Assembly: GCA_017523755.1 (NCBI GenBank)
Contig: JAFWWA010000053.1
Span: 1-41,276 of the forward strand
DNA from: Christensenellaceae bacterium
Lineage (GTDB): Bacteria > Bacillota > Clostridia > Christensenellales > Christensenellaceae
Length of the DNA stretch: 41,276 bases
Reading direction: 5' to 3'
Positions 16,677-27,200 of this stretch are shown piece by piece. A program made the position numbers and the translations under genes. Under the pieces are notes generated by a model. The model saw nothing but the letters and a program-made list of their open reading frames with translations, was not told where the DNA came from and did not search any database. How positions within the stretch are numbered: the first letter of the stretch is position 1; every line of letters starts with the position of its first letter.

Positions 16677-16706
16677 TTGAAAAAACAGCGTTCTTTATGT
16701 TATCAT
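16677..16706 (+). promoter_or_regulatory. Promoter of argS(-serS)
   Basis: TTGAAA (16677-16682) and an extended -10 TGTTATCAT (TATCAT at 16701-16706) are spaced 18 bases apart, giving a 5' leader of about 75 bases. Confidence 0.6.
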
Positions 16707-16717
16707 CATATGTACTG

Positions 16718-16761
16718 GCCCGTCTCTTCGGGGAGGGCAGCACCGTGCCGTTCAGGTACGG
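16718..16761 (+). other. Two hairpins in the argS 5' leader
   Basis: GCCC-g-TCTC with GGGA-GGGC closes a C(TTCG)G tetraloop (16718-16738). CCGTGCC pairs with GGTACGG around GTTCA (16743-16761). Neither is followed by a T run. They could stabilise the mRNA or affect argS translation. A short segment recalls a T-box sequence but no Stem I is present. Confidence 0.5.
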
Positions 16762-16788
16762 GAAAATCTATCGTCACAGGAAATCTTT

Positions 16789-18486
16789 ATGAATTACAGA
16801 AACATTATTTGCGAAGCGATATCAAAAGCTTCTGGCCTTGCTGAAAACGAGATAGAAGCATTGATGGAGACTCCCCCGGACAAGAGCCTCGGGGACTTCG
16901 CCTTTCCGTGCTTCAAGCTCGCGAAAACGTTCAGGAAAGCCCCGGCAATGATAGCCGGAGAGCTTATAGACAAGATCGAAAAGCCCGGCTTCGTTTCACA
17001 GATCAACGCAGTCGGTGCGTATATAAACTTTTTCGTCGACCGTTCCGTGTTCGCAAAGGATATAATAGAAAAGATCATGGAGGAAGGGACTGATTACGGC
17101 AGATCTGACAGAGGCCGGGGAAAGACGATAGTTCTTGACTACTCCTCCATAAATATCGCAAAGCCATTCCATATCGGTCACCTGCTCACCACGGTCATAG
17201 GGAATTCGCTCTACAGGATATTCTCATTCCTCGGATACACCTGCGTAGGGGTCAACCATCTTGGAGACTGGGGCACCCAGTTCGGAAAGCTGATCTCGGC
17301 ATATAAGCGCTGGGGTAACAGGGAGCTTATAGAGGAAGGCGGCATAAAGGAGCTTCTTAATATCTACGTCAGATTCCACAAGGAGGCCGAGACCCATCCC
17401 GAACTCGAAGACGAGGCCCGGGCCTACTTCAAGGCCATAGAGGACGGGGACGAGGAAGCCCTTGCCCTTTTCCACTGGTTCAAGGACGTCACATTAAAAG
17501 ATATCTCGAAGATATACGATCTGCTCGGTGTGAAGTTCGACTCGTATGCCGGCGAGAGCTTCTACAACGATAAGATGCAGCCCGTCATAGATGAACTCAG
17601 GGAAAAAGGACTGCTCGAAGAATCCGACGGCGCAATGGTAGTGAATCTCGATGACGAAGGGCTTCCGCCCTGCCTCATACTTAAAAGGGACGGCACCACG
17701 CTTTACGCAACGCGCGATCTTGCTGCAGCCTTTTACAGAAAGAAGACCTATGACTTCGACAAATGCCTGTACGTCGTCGCCTATCAGCAGAACCTGCACT
17801 TCAAACAGCTCTTCACAGTCATAAAGAAGATGGGCTACGACTGGGCAGATGACATGGTCCATGTCAATTTCGGCATGGTATCCATGGCCGACGGAGCGAT
17901 GTCGACAAGGGAAGGCCGTGTCGTCTTCCTGGAAGAGGTCCTCCAGAAGGCCATCGAGAAGACCCGCTCGATAATCGAGGAAAAGAATCCGGGGATGGAA
18001 GACAAGGATACGGTATCAAGACAGATCGGCGTCGGGGCCGTGATATTCTCGGCGCTCTATGCCGGCAGGATAAAAGACATGGTCTTCGACTATGACAGGG
18101 TCCTCAACTTCGACGGGGAGACCGCTCCCTACGTCCAGTACTGCCATACCAGATGCCGCAGCCTGCTTCAGAGGGCGGAGGGCAGATATGACGCCGTCGC
18201 GCCTGACTGGTCCGTGTTTACCGAGGATGAGGCTTTTGACGTCGTGTCAAGGCTTTCCGACTTCCCCGAACTGATCGAAAAAGCCAGCCTCAGGTACGAG
18301 CCCTCGCTCATAACGCACTACGTCACCGAGCTTGCGCAGGCTTTCAATAAGTATTATTATGATTTCAGGATCATCGACGACGACATGAATAAGACTGCAG
18401 CGAGGCTGAAGATGACCCTTGCCGTGGCAGATACCATAAAGACAGGACTCTGGCTCCTCGGTATCGAGACCCCGACAAAGATGTAG
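16789..18486 (+). CDS. argS: Arginyl-tRNA synthetase
   Basis: The 565-residue class I synthetase has the Arg-tRNA N-terminal additional domain (about 1-95), the HIGH motif as 'FHIGH' (127-131) after 'SSINIAKPF', a KMSKS-like loop 'AMSTREGRV' (about 370) and a DALR-type anticodon-binding C-terminus with '[16 protein letters not shown]' preceding it. It charges tRNA-Arg in the cytoplasm. AGGAAA lies six bases before ATG 16789. serS follows after 29 bases with no terminator, so the two are probably co-transcribed. Confidence 0.96.
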   Translation: MNYRNIICEAISKASGLAENEIEALMETPPDKSLGDFAFPCFKLAKTFRKAPAMIAGELIDKIEKPGFVSQINAVGAYINFFVDRSVFAKDIIEKIMEEGTDYGRSDRGRGKTIVLDYSSINIAKPFHIGHLLTTVIGNSLYRIFSFLGYTCVGVNHLGDWGTQFGKLISAYKRWGNRELIEEGGIKELLNIYVRFHKEAETHPELEDEARAYFKAIEDGDEEALALFHWFKDVTLKDISKIYDLLGVKFDSYAGESFYNDKMQPVIDELREKGLLEESDGAMVVNLDDEGLPPCLILKRDGTTLYATRDLAAAFYRKKTYDFDKCLYVVAYQQNLHFKQLFTVIKKMGYDWADDMVHVNFGMVSMADGAMSTREGRVVFLEEVLQKAIEKTRSIIEEKNPGMEDKDTVSRQIGVGAVIFSALYAGRIKDMVFDYDRVLNFDGETAPYVQYCHTRCRSLLQRAEGRYDAVAPDWSVFTEDEAFDVVSRLSDFPELIEKASLRYEPSLITHYVTELAQAFNKYYYDFRIIDDDMNKTAARLKMTLAVADTIKTGLWLLGIETPTKM

Positions 18487-18515
18487 GAATTCATTTAGAT
18501 AAGAGGTTTATATAT

Positions 18516-19781
18516 ATGTTGGATATCAGACTTATAAGACAGGATCCCGATGCGGTGAAGAAAGGTCTCTTAAGAAGACATGCCGCTGCAGACATAGACG
18601 GCCTCCTTAAAAAGGATGAGGAACGCCGCTCCATGCTCCAGGAAGTTGAACAGCTGAAGGCCAGAAGGAATTCCGACTCAAAAAAGGTCCCCCAGATGAA
18701 AAAGAACGGAGAGGACGTCTCGCTGCTCATGAGCGAGATGAAGGAGCTCGGCGAAGAGATAAAGAGCCTCGACGAAAGATGTTCACTTCTCGATCAGGAG
18801 ATAAACGAGATGCTGCTGTCCATCCCCAACCTCCCCCACGAGACCACTCCCGACGGTCTTGATGACAGGGACAACGTCGAGATCAGGCGTTTCATGGAGC
18901 CCACGGTGTTCGATTTCGAGCCCAAGCCCCACTGGGAGATAGGAAAGGAAAAGAACATACTTGATCCTGAGACCGCCGCTTCGGTCACCGGCACCAGATT
19001 CACATTCTACAGAGGGCTCGGAGCCAGGCTCGAAAGAAGCGTCATGAACTTCATGCTCGACATGCATACCATGAAGCACGGCTATACCGAGATATTCCCT
19101 CCCTTCATGGTGCATGAGCACTCCATGTACGGCACCGGCCAGCTTCCCAAATTCAGGGAAGATATGTATCATATCGAGGGCACTGACTATTACCTCATAC
19201 CGACTGCCGAAGTCCCCGTTACGAACATGTACAGGAACTGCGTCCTTAACGGCGAAGATCTCCCCATACTGCATACTGCATATTCCGCATGCTTCAGAGG
19301 AGAAGCCGGAAGTGCCGGAAGAGATACGAGAGGTCTCATAAGGCAGCATCAGTTCAACAAAGTCGAGCTGGTCAAATTCACCAGGCCCGACAATTCCTTC
19401 GAGGAGCTTGAAAAACTGACCGCTGACGCCGAAGACATACTAAAGACGCTTAAGATCCCCTACAGGGTAGTCGCTCTCTGCGCCGGTGATATCGGATTCT
19501 CATCGTGCAAGACATACGACATCGAGGTCTGGATGCCCAGTTACAACCGCTACGTCGAGATAAGCTCGTGCTCAAACTTCCTTGATTTCCAGGCACGGCG
19601 CGCGAACATACGCTTCAGGGACGGAAAAGGAAAGCCTGAATACGTCCATACGCTTAACGGCAGCGGGCTCGCTATCGGGAGGACCACTGCGGCGATCCTT
19701 GAGAACTGCCAGAAAGCGGACGGATCTGTAGAGATCCCCGAAGCATTAAGAAAATACATGGGCATCGACAGGATAGACTGA
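18516..19781 (+). CDS. serS: Seryl-tRNA synthetase
   Basis: The 421-residue class II synthetase has an N-terminal helical tRNA-binding arm (about 28-105, charged coiled coil), then a catalytic core with motif 2 '[14 protein letters not shown]' (about 259) and motif 3 '[16 protein letters not shown]' (about 382). It charges tRNA-Ser (and tRNA-Sec where present). AAGAGG precedes ATG 18516. It is followed by a symmetrical terminator shared with the convergent topoisomerase gene. Confidence 0.96.
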   Translation: MLDIRLIRQDPDAVKKGLLRRHAAADIDGLLKKDEERRSMLQEVEQLKARRNSDSKKVPQMKKNGEDVSLLMSEMKELGEEIKSLDERCSLLDQEINEMLLSIPNLPHETTPDGLDDRDNVEIRRFMEPTVFDFEPKPHWEIGKEKNILDPETAASVTGTRFTFYRGLGARLERSVMNFMLDMHTMKHGYTEIFPPFMVHEHSMYGTGQLPKFREDMYHIEGTDYYLIPTAEVPVTNMYRNCVLNGEDLPILHTAYSACFRGEAGSAGRDTRGLIRQHQFNKVELVKFTRPDNSFEELEKLTADAEDILKTLKIPYRVVALCAGDIGFSSCKTYDIEVWMPSYNRYVEISSCSNFLDFQARRANIRFRDGKGKPEYVHTLNGSGLAIGRTTAAILENCQKADGSVEIPEALRKYMGIDRID

Positions 19782-19796
19782 TAATACCCGGATACG

Positions 19797-19834
19797 TAAA
19801 AAAGGAGCGGACACATGTGTCAGCTCCTTTTTAT
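19797..19834 (+). terminator. Bidirectional terminator between serS and the topoisomerase genes
   Basis: AAAAAAGGAGC and GCTCCTTTTT flank the perfect palindrome GACACATGTGTC (19810-19821), giving a long stem with an A run on one side and a T run on the other. It can terminate both serS (plus) and parC (minus). Confidence 0.9.
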
Positions 19835-19855
19835 ATAGGCGTATCTTTATTTATA

Positions 19856-22264
19856 TCAGATCGAGAGCAGCAGCTCAGCTTCCGCCACACGGTCTCCTAA
19901 CATGGCGTTCCCAAGCTGTTCGCCGTTTTCAGCCCTTCCTCTTCTCGGGATATCGGCACCTTTTACGGTCTGCGTGTTGCCCGACTTCATCATAAGATAC
20001 ACAGCATACTGTTCTCTTACATATTCGGCCGCCACGAGCTCGGTCCCGAACTCATCGTTCTTTCCGGTATTGAAAAGCTTTTGTCCTTTCCCTGCTCTCT
20101 TCTGTGTCTGGAGATCAGATACGGGAGTGTATTTCATGTACCCCAGATCGGATACCGTAACGATCCCTCCGTCCTTCCTTATCTGAGCCGCAGAGATGAC
20201 CTCGTCTCCCTTCGAAAGGGATATGAGAGCCACTCCTTTGGCCGCGCGGCCCTGAACGCTGATCTCATCCCTGTTGATGACTATGCACATGCCTTTCCTG
20301 GTAACGGCCATAAGAGAAGTGTCTTTTGCCACGGTATCACAGAAGACTATCTCATCCTTTTCCTTAAGGCCGCAGACCTGGAACCTGTTCTTCCTAACGT
20401 CAAGATCTGCCGCAGAGACTATCTTTGCCATACCCTGCCCTGTGACGAATATCATATCTTCCGATGTCTCCGCAGTGGAGATAAGGAGAGGCTTTTCACC
20501 CTTTGATACTCCTGCCACCACCGCGCTGAGCGATGTCCCGGGATCCCTGAATTTAGCTTCCTTCACATGCTCCACGGGGAATATGAACTTGTTTCCGAAA
20601 TTGGTATATGCGGTTATCCGGCCCTCGGTATCGGTATTTACTATGATCCTCGGCTGGTTCCTCATCTCGGCATCCTGGGTGTTCATCTTTGCAAGGGACT
20701 TCCTGTTTATCCTCTTTAGCATCCCGTTCCTGGTAAGGATGACGGAACACTCCTCTGTCACCTTGTATTCGTCCATATCGATGACTATCTCACCGTTGTC
20801 CTTTGAGATAAGAGTTCTTCTCTCGTCCGCATACTTCTTTTTGATCTGCAGCAGCTCCCCTATGATAAGGCCGTCGAGCTTGACTCTGCTCTCATATATG
20901 CCCCTTAACTCCTCCAGCTTCTCCTGCGTTTCCTTATACTCGTTCCTCAGCACCTCTATCTCGAGCTTTGTTAATCTTACGAGCCTTAAGTCAAGTATCG
21001 TCTGGGCCTGAACGCCTGTGAGGTCGAGCTGTCTCATGAGCTCGCGCTTTGCCATGCGGCCGTCATCGGATCCCCTTATGATAGCTATCACCAGATCCAG
21101 ATTAAGAACTGCTATTACCAGGCCCTCCAGCTTATGCGCCTTCTCGTCGAGCTGCTCGATGTCATAGTTGACCCTTCTTTTTACGACCCTTCTCTGATGT
21201 GCGATATAGTAATCTAGAGCGTCTAAAAGGCTCAGCTGCTTCGGCCTGCCCTCGGCTATGGCGACCATGTTTATGCCGTAGGTTATCTGAAGATCCGAAT
21301 ACTTGTAGAGACAGTCGAGTATCTTCTGTGCGTTAGCTCCCTTCTTAAGCTCTATGACTCCCCTGATGCCAGTCCTGTCAGTTTCCGACTTTATGGAATC
21401 GATGCCCTGGAACATCTCTTTTTTCGATTCCCTTAAAGCATCTATCTTTTTTAACATCGCCCCTTCGCGGATCTCAAAAGGAAGCTCCGAGACGACGATC
21501 TTCTGCTTGCCGTTTTTTTCCTTCTCGATCTGTACCTTAGCCCGGAGCCTGATCTTGCCTCTTCCTGTGGCGTATGCCTCCTTTAAGTCCTCGGTTCCCA
21601 TGATTATCCCTCCGGTAGGGAAATCGGGGGCTTTTATGACTTTCATCATATCGTCAAGGGTGCACCTCGGGTTCTTCATCCTGAGCACCGTCCCGTCGAT
21701 CACTTCCCCGAGATTATGCGGGGGTATGTTCGTCGCTATGCCTACGGCTATGCCCGTCGCTCCGTTGACGAGCATGTTCGGGAATCTTGAAGGCAGGACT
21801 ACGGGCTCCTTCGCGGTATCGTCGAAATTCAGCGTGAAATCCACGGTGTCCTTCTCTATGTCCCTTACCATCTCCATGGCCAGGGGAGCAAGTTTTGCCT
21901 CCGTATATCTCATCGCGGCAGGGCTGTCTCCGTCTATGGTCCCGAAGTTCCCGTGTCCGTCTATGAGGACGTTCCTCATCGAGAAAGTCTGTGCCATCCT
22001 GGCAAGGGCGTCATATATAGAGCTGTCGCCGTGAGGATGGTAATTTCCCATCGTATCCCCGACGATCCTGGCGCACTTGACATCCTTCCCGTCAGGATAG
22101 ATCTGCTTCTCGTTCATGGAATACAGTATCCTTCTCTGGACGGGCTTGAGGCCGTCCTCGACCCTGGGCAGAGCTCTTTCAAGTATGACATATTCGGCGT
22201 AAGGCATGAACGATTCATGCATCACATCTTCAAGCGCTGTAGTTACTATCTCGTTCTTTTCCAT
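19856..22264 (-). CDS. parC: Type IIA DNA topoisomerase subunit A, probably topoisomerase IV ParC
   Basis: The 802-residue protein has the winged-helix domain with the quinolone-resistance region 'HPHGDSSIYDALARMAQ' (76-92; positions equivalent to E. coli GyrA 83 and 87 are Ser81 and Asp85), the catalytic Tyr120 in 'AAMRYTEAKL', and a C-terminal beta-propeller. The GyrA box (QRRGGKG in gyrases) is degraded to 'QGRAAKG' (about 672), which argues for a decatenating topoisomerase IV rather than gyrase; a second gyrase copy cannot be excluded. It lies 17 bases downstream of the B-subunit gene, in the same operon. The ribosome site is weak. Confidence 0.85.
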   Translation of the reverse strand: MEKNEIVTTALEDVMHESFMPYAEYVILERALPRVEDGLKPVQRRILYSMNEKQIYPDGKDVKCARIVGDTMGNYHPHGDSSIYDALARMAQTFSMRNVLIDGHGNFGTIDGDSPAAMRYTEAKLAPLAMEMVRDIEKDTVDFTLNFDDTAKEPVVLPSRFPNMLVNGATGIAVGIATNIPPHNLGEVIDGTVLRMKNPRCTLDDMMKVIKAPDFPTGGIIMGTEDLKEAYATGRGKIRLRAKVQIEKEKNGKQKIVVSELPFEIREGAMLKKIDALRESKKEMFQGIDSIKSETDRTGIRGVIELKKGANAQKILDCLYKYSDLQITYGINMVAIAEGRPKQLSLLDALDYYIAHQRRVVKRRVNYDIEQLDEKAHKLEGLVIAVLNLDLVIAIIRGSDDGRMAKRELMRQLDLTGVQAQTILDLRLVRLTKLEIEVLRNEYKETQEKLEELRGIYESRVKLDGLIIGELLQIKKKYADERRTLISKDNGEIVIDMDEYKVTEECSVILTRNGMLKRINRKSLAKMNTQDAEMRNQPRIIVNTDTEGRITAYTNFGNKFIFPVEHVKEAKFRDPGTSLSAVVAGVSKGEKPLLISTAETSEDMIFVTGQGMAKIVSAADLDVRKNRFQVCGLKEKDEIVFCDTVAKDTSLMAVTRKGMCIVINRDEISVQGRAAKGVALISLSKGDEVISAAQIRKDGGIVTVSDLGYMKYTPVSDLQTQKRAGKGQKLFNTGKNDEFGTELVAAEYVREQYAVYLMMKSGNTQTVKGADIPRRGRAENGEQLGNAMLGDRVAEAELLLSI

Positions 22265-22281
22265 ATCCTAAAACTTTCTTC

Positions 22282-24216
22282 TCAGATATCCGCGACAAAA
22301 TTGTCCTTCTTGTTGAAATCCGCAAATTCGTTTATATACTCTCTTCTTGGGTTCGCGTCGTCGCCCATGAGCTTCGTTACCAGATTGTCCGCTTCGAGCC
22401 TGTCCTGGACCTCGACCCTTAAAAGCACCCTGTTCTCGGGATTGAGCGTCGTTTCCCAGAGCTCCTCCGGGTTCATCTCTCCCAGGCCCTTGAAGCGCTT
22501 CACCTCACAGCCTCTGCCCATATCCTTCTTCAGCTGCTCGAGCTGTTTTTCCGTATGCGCGTACTGGGTCTTCATTTTCCTCTTGGATACGCTGTAAAGA
22601 GGCGGCTGCGCTATATACACGTGACCTTCCTGGATCAGCTCGGGATAGTATCTGAAGAAGAACGTCAGAAGGATCGCCCTTATATGCGCTCCGTCCTGAT
22701 CGGCGTCGGCAAGTATTATGATCTTGCCGTATTTCAGGTTCTTTATGTTGAAGCTGTTCTCGAGCCCGCAGCCTAGAGCCGTTATGAGCGATCTGAACTC
22801 CTCGTTCGCAAGGACCTGTTCCAGCCTCTTTTTCTCGACGTTGAGCGGCTTGCCTCTTAAAGGCAGTATCGCCTGGAACTTCCTGTCCCTTCCCGTCTTT
22901 GCGCTGCCTCCGGCGCTGTCTCCTTCGACGATGAAGAGCTCATTCTTCTTATAGTCCCTTCCCGTACACGAAGAGAGCTTGCCTACGAGCGGGGCAGAGT
23001 CAGCCTTGAGTTTCTCCCTTGCTACCTGCTTCGCCTTCTTCGCATACTCTCTCACCTTTGCCGCGTTTATCGCCTTTTCCGCTATCTTCTGGCATACCTG
23101 CGCATTGTTGAGGTCGGCAAAATACGCGCTTAAGCCTTCAAGCACCACCGACTCCACAGCGGTACGCGCCTGAACGTTTCCGAGTCTGGTCTTTGTCTGC
23201 CCTTCGAACTGGGCGTTCTTTATCTTTATGGATACCGCAGCCGTGAGCCCTTCTCTGAAGTCCTCGCTCTCGAAGCTTATCTTCTCCTTCGAGTTCTGCA
23301 GATAATCCGTAAGGGTCTTCGTGACCGCGCTCCTGAAGCCGGTGACGTGTGTGCCTCCGTCGGGTGTCGCCACGTTGTTGACGAATGAAAAGATGCTCTC
23401 GTCGGTCTGCTCCGTATACTGCAGCGCCGCAGAGACCTTTATACCGTCCTTCTCCCCTTCTATCTTTATCGGTATCTCGTTTATTGGTGTCTTTACGTCG
23501 GTCATCGAGAGAACGAAATCCGACAGGCCTCCCAGATAATTGAATTCGACCTTTTTCTCGGGCGACTGTCTTTTGTCGGTAAGGGTTATCGTCACCCCGT
23601 CGACAAGGTATGCCAGAGTCTTGAGCCTTTTTGCTACACGGTCAAAGTGTATCTCCGTCTCGTCAAAAATATCATCGTCGGGAAGGAACGTCGTCCTTGT
23701 CCCCCTCTTCTTAGATGTCCCTATGACCTTTAATGGCTCTACCGGGACTCCCGCGTATATCTTCCTGTCCTTAACGTATGACTCGAATCTCTGGTAATAA
23801 TGCTTCCCGTCGACGAAGACCTCCACTACGGTCCACTTGGAAAGGGCGTTCACCACCGACGCGCCCACACCGTGCAGGCCGCCCGAATATGAATAGTTGT
23901 TATCCGAAAATTTGCCGCCGGCATGCAGCTTGGTCATAACCACTTCGACACCCGACACCTTCATCTCCGGATGGATGCCCACAGGTATCCCTCTGCCGTT
24001 GTCCTCTACGGATACGCTGCCGTCTTCATTGAGCTCCACTTCTATCCTGTCGGCGTATCCGTTGGCAGCCTCATCTATGGAATTGTCCAGTATCTCCCAT
24101 AACAGATGATGGAGCCCCCTTGACCCGGTAGATCCGATATACATACCGGGCCGCCTTCTTACGGCCTCAAGCCCCTCCATTACTTCGATATCAGACGCTG
24201 TGTAATCTTTCGACAT
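22282..24216 (-). CDS. parE: Type IIA DNA topoisomerase subunit B, probably topoisomerase IV ParE
   Basis: The 644-residue ATPase subunit has the GHKL motif 'EILDNSIDEAANGY' (about 41-54), 'DNGRGIPVG', 'GGLHGVGASVVNAL', and the TOPRIM motifs 'EGDSAGGSA' (about 428), 'PLRGKPLNVEK' and 'DADQDGAHIR' (about 505). It forms the A2B2 topoisomerase with the next gene. ATG 24216 is preferred (GGG of the ribosome site about ten bases upstream); two TTG codons directly before it are alternatives. A consensus-like promoter lies just upstream. Assignment to ParE rather than a second GyrB follows the partner's degraded GyrA box. Confidence 0.87.
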   Translation of the reverse strand: MSKDYTASDIEVMEGLEAVRRRPGMYIGSTGSRGLHHLLWEILDNSIDEAANGYADRIEVELNEDGSVSVEDNGRGIPVGIHPEMKVSGVEVVMTKLHAGGKFSDNNYSYSGGLHGVGASVVNALSKWTVVEVFVDGKHYYQRFESYVKDRKIYAGVPVEPLKVIGTSKKRGTRTTFLPDDDIFDETEIHFDRVAKRLKTLAYLVDGVTITLTDKRQSPEKKVEFNYLGGLSDFVLSMTDVKTPINEIPIKIEGEKDGIKVSAALQYTEQTDESIFSFVNNVATPDGGTHVTGFRSAVTKTLTDYLQNSKEKISFESEDFREGLTAAVSIKIKNAQFEGQTKTRLGNVQARTAVESVVLEGLSAYFADLNNAQVCQKIAEKAINAAKVREYAKKAKQVAREKLKADSAPLVGKLSSCTGRDYKKNELFIVEGDSAGGSAKTGRDRKFQAILPLRGKPLNVEKKRLEQVLANEEFRSLITALGCGLENSFNIKNLKYGKIIILADADQDGAHIRAILLTFFFRYYPELIQEGHVYIAQPPLYSVSKRKMKTQYAHTEKQLEQLKKDMGRGCEVKRFKGLGEMNPEELWETTLNPENRVLLRVEVQDRLEADNLVTKLMGDDANPRREYINEFADFNKKDNFVADI

Positions 24217-24262
24217 CAACAATCACCCTTGCAAATACCATAAATATGGCAGATTTCAATTA

Positions 24263-24291
24263 ATTATACACAACCGGTAGTATTTTTGCAA
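24263..24291 (-). promoter_or_regulatory. Promoter of the parE-parC operon
   Basis: On the minus strand TTGCAA (24291-24286), a 17-base spacer and perfect TATAAT (24268-24263), located just after the addA stop codon. This makes parEC a separate transcription unit from addBA. Confidence 0.72.
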
Positions 24292-24293
24292 AA

Positions 24294-27200
24294 TCACCCT
24301 ATCCTGTATCCTATGCCGGGCCTGAGGAAGAACAGGTAGCTCTCCTTTACCGGTCTTCCCATTATCTTTTCAGCAGCATATGAATACATGCGTATCTGCT
24401 TCCTGTAGTGATCCGCCATCGCTTCCACCTGATCCTCGGTCATGTGGTTGGACTTGTAGTCGATGATGACGTATCCGCCATCCTCCTCGAACATAAGGTC
24501 TATCACACCATTCACGATTATATCGTCGCCGCCCGCCGGATATCCGAGCTCCTCCGCGCTTACGAGCAGGCTGAACGGGAGCTCCCTGAAAACATGCCCG
24601 GACCTTCTTACCCTTTCCATGAGCCCGCTTCGGTAGAAACTGCCTATGTATCCGCTGCACCTCATGAGCTCCTTTTCTTCCTCGGCGGTTATTATCTCCT
24701 TTGACCTCATGCTCCTTATATGATCCTCGACCGCTTCGCTGCCCGCAAGGTCAAGCGGAGCGTTTTCGAAGAACAGATGTATGAGGGTGCCCAGGGAGGC
24801 TCCCGTCGTCTCCCTCTTCTCGCCCTGCCTGTAATCGCCTTCCTCGTGGGTGTATTCGGGAAGCAGCCAGCTCACGCCCACCCATGAGGGCACGTCGATC
24901 CAGTCGTAGCTTATGAACCCGGGCGCCTCCTGCTTTACGGCTCTTGAGAACAGAGCCTCAAGGGAATCGAGCTTTCTTTCCCGTATCTCAGCTGACTGTC
25001 CGGCAGGCCTTATGCCCGTCTCTATCTCCGTCCCGTCAGCCGAAGTGCCGCCGATGACGTCGGAGAGACCGTTCACTATCCACTCGAGCATGCTCGAGCA
25101 CCTTATGAGCGAATACGGATCCCTTAAGGGCAGTATCAGCTTCCCCGGTTCCCCGGGCCTTACCGTGCCGCTTATTATCAGTCTGTTCTCCGCCCTGGTC
25201 ATGGCGACATACAGTATCCTTAATTCCTCGCTGCGGTCCTCGGCCTTCTTGACCCTGTGCATCAGGGCCTTTATGGCCGTTGGGGAAGTGACATGCGCCT
25301 TCTCGTCTATGATATCCATGGCAAGTCCCATCCCGTTATGCCACAGCACCTTCTTTTTCATGTCGTCGTCGTTGAATCTCTTATCGGTGCATGCCAGTAT
25401 GACAACGGGGAACTGAAGCCCCTTGCTCCCGTGGACGGTCATGAAGGATACGGCATCCTCGTCCCTTCCTCCGCGGTCCCCCATAGGCAGCATGCCCGTA
25501 TCCGCATATATCTCTTCAAGCTTTCCTGCAAGCTCGGAAACGCTCCTCACATTTTTTGCCATATCCCTTAAGGCTTCAAAGAAAAGATCGAACGACACCG
25601 CCGCATTCTCGCCGTCGGGCATGGCCTCGAGCGATGCCGGGAAATCCGTCCCGGTCTTTAAATATATAAGGAAATCCTCCATGCTGAGCGCCTTTTCGTA
25701 AAGCCTCCACATTAGGATGCGGTCAAGCATGCCGGCGCATTTTTCGGCCAGAGCATCCTGTCCCCTCGCATACTTTAAGAACGCCTCCGTGAAAGTGCCC
25801 GTCATATCCATGGCCCTTATCTGAGCAAGCTCGGCCTCGCCGAATCCTCCGATATACGATCTCATGACCGCTATGAGCGCCGTGTCGGAATAAAATCCGT
25901 CTGTCAGCTTAAGGAGATCCGTGAAAAGCAGCATCCCGCTCGTAGCCGCTCTCCCGGGCTCGCTTTTTATGGGTATGCCTACGCTCTCGAAGACCTCAGC
26001 CATGACAGGGCGCACGGTCTCACGTCCGTCCCTCACCAGGACACAGAAGTCCCTGAAGCCAAGCTCTCTTCCGTCCACTTCCGTTCCTTTAAGCTCCTTT
26101 ATCCTGTCGGCTATGTTCATGAACTCAGCCCTGATCTTTTCAGTGCCGGTCAGTTCGTCTCCGGTCAGCATGAGCTCCATCACGCCTTCCGCTTCCCTGT
26201 TCGCTATGAGCTTCTCCCCGTCATCGTATTCTATCTCGCCAAGCTCAGGGCTCATCAGATTGCCCATCACATGATTGAGCGCGTTAACCAGCTTCGGAGC
26301 GGACCTGAAATTATCGTTCATCATAATGAGCTCATAGGGAGCACTCCCATCCCCGGCCTGTCTGAACTTTCTTGCCTTTTCCGAAAATATCATGGGATCC
26401 GCCAGCCTGAAGCGGTATATGCTCTGCTTTATGTCTCCCACCATGAATCTTCCCGACGGTCTTGATATCCGGCCAATTATCTCTTCCTGAACGGGATTCG
26501 TATCCTGATATTCGTCTACAAAGACGTAGTCATATCTGTCCCTGTAGCTGTCAGCGACCGTCCGGTCGCTTAGGATCATATTGGCGTAGTGCATGAGATC
26601 GTCGAAATCCATCGACTTCCTTATGCGTTTGAGCCTGAGATATTCTGCGTCAAAGCGTTTCAGTACGGACAGGAACGCTTTTGTCTCTCCCTTTACGTAT
26701 TCCTGATCCCTTTTAAGACTGTCGGCCGATATGTCGAGCCCTGCAGCCTCTCCTGCCGCTTCCTTTATCTCTTCCCTTAAGGCCCTGATCCTTTCCTTTT
26801 CCTCCTCAGGCGCAAGCCCTGTAGACAGTCTGGTGAGCCTGAACGAACGGATATCGGATGATGTCTCCCTGATCTCACTCAACTTGTCCAGATCAGCCCT
26901 GTCGTTCTCTGCCTGTTTTATCCACTGGTTTTCGTCGCTTATCCTTATACACTCCGTCAGGAGCCTTACGGCACGCTCGAGGCATCTTTCCTTTTCCGCG
27001 CTTATGACAGGTCCGTAATCGAAAGGCTCCCTGATATGTCTTTCAAGCCATCCGAGCCTCTCCGGAAGGCTGTTTACATAATCATAAAGCCCCAGGAGCA
27101 GCTCCATGAGATCAGTATCTCTCCTGCCGGCATACTTTGCCCTGAGCATCAGGAAATCCGGGTCTTCCTCCTCATAGAGCGACTCAAAGCAGTTTTCAGC

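Noticed and set aside
16734..16747. T-box-like AGGGCAGCACCGTG in the argS leader
   Set aside because: The leader is too short for Stem I and specifier loop, and no antiterminator/terminator pair follows.
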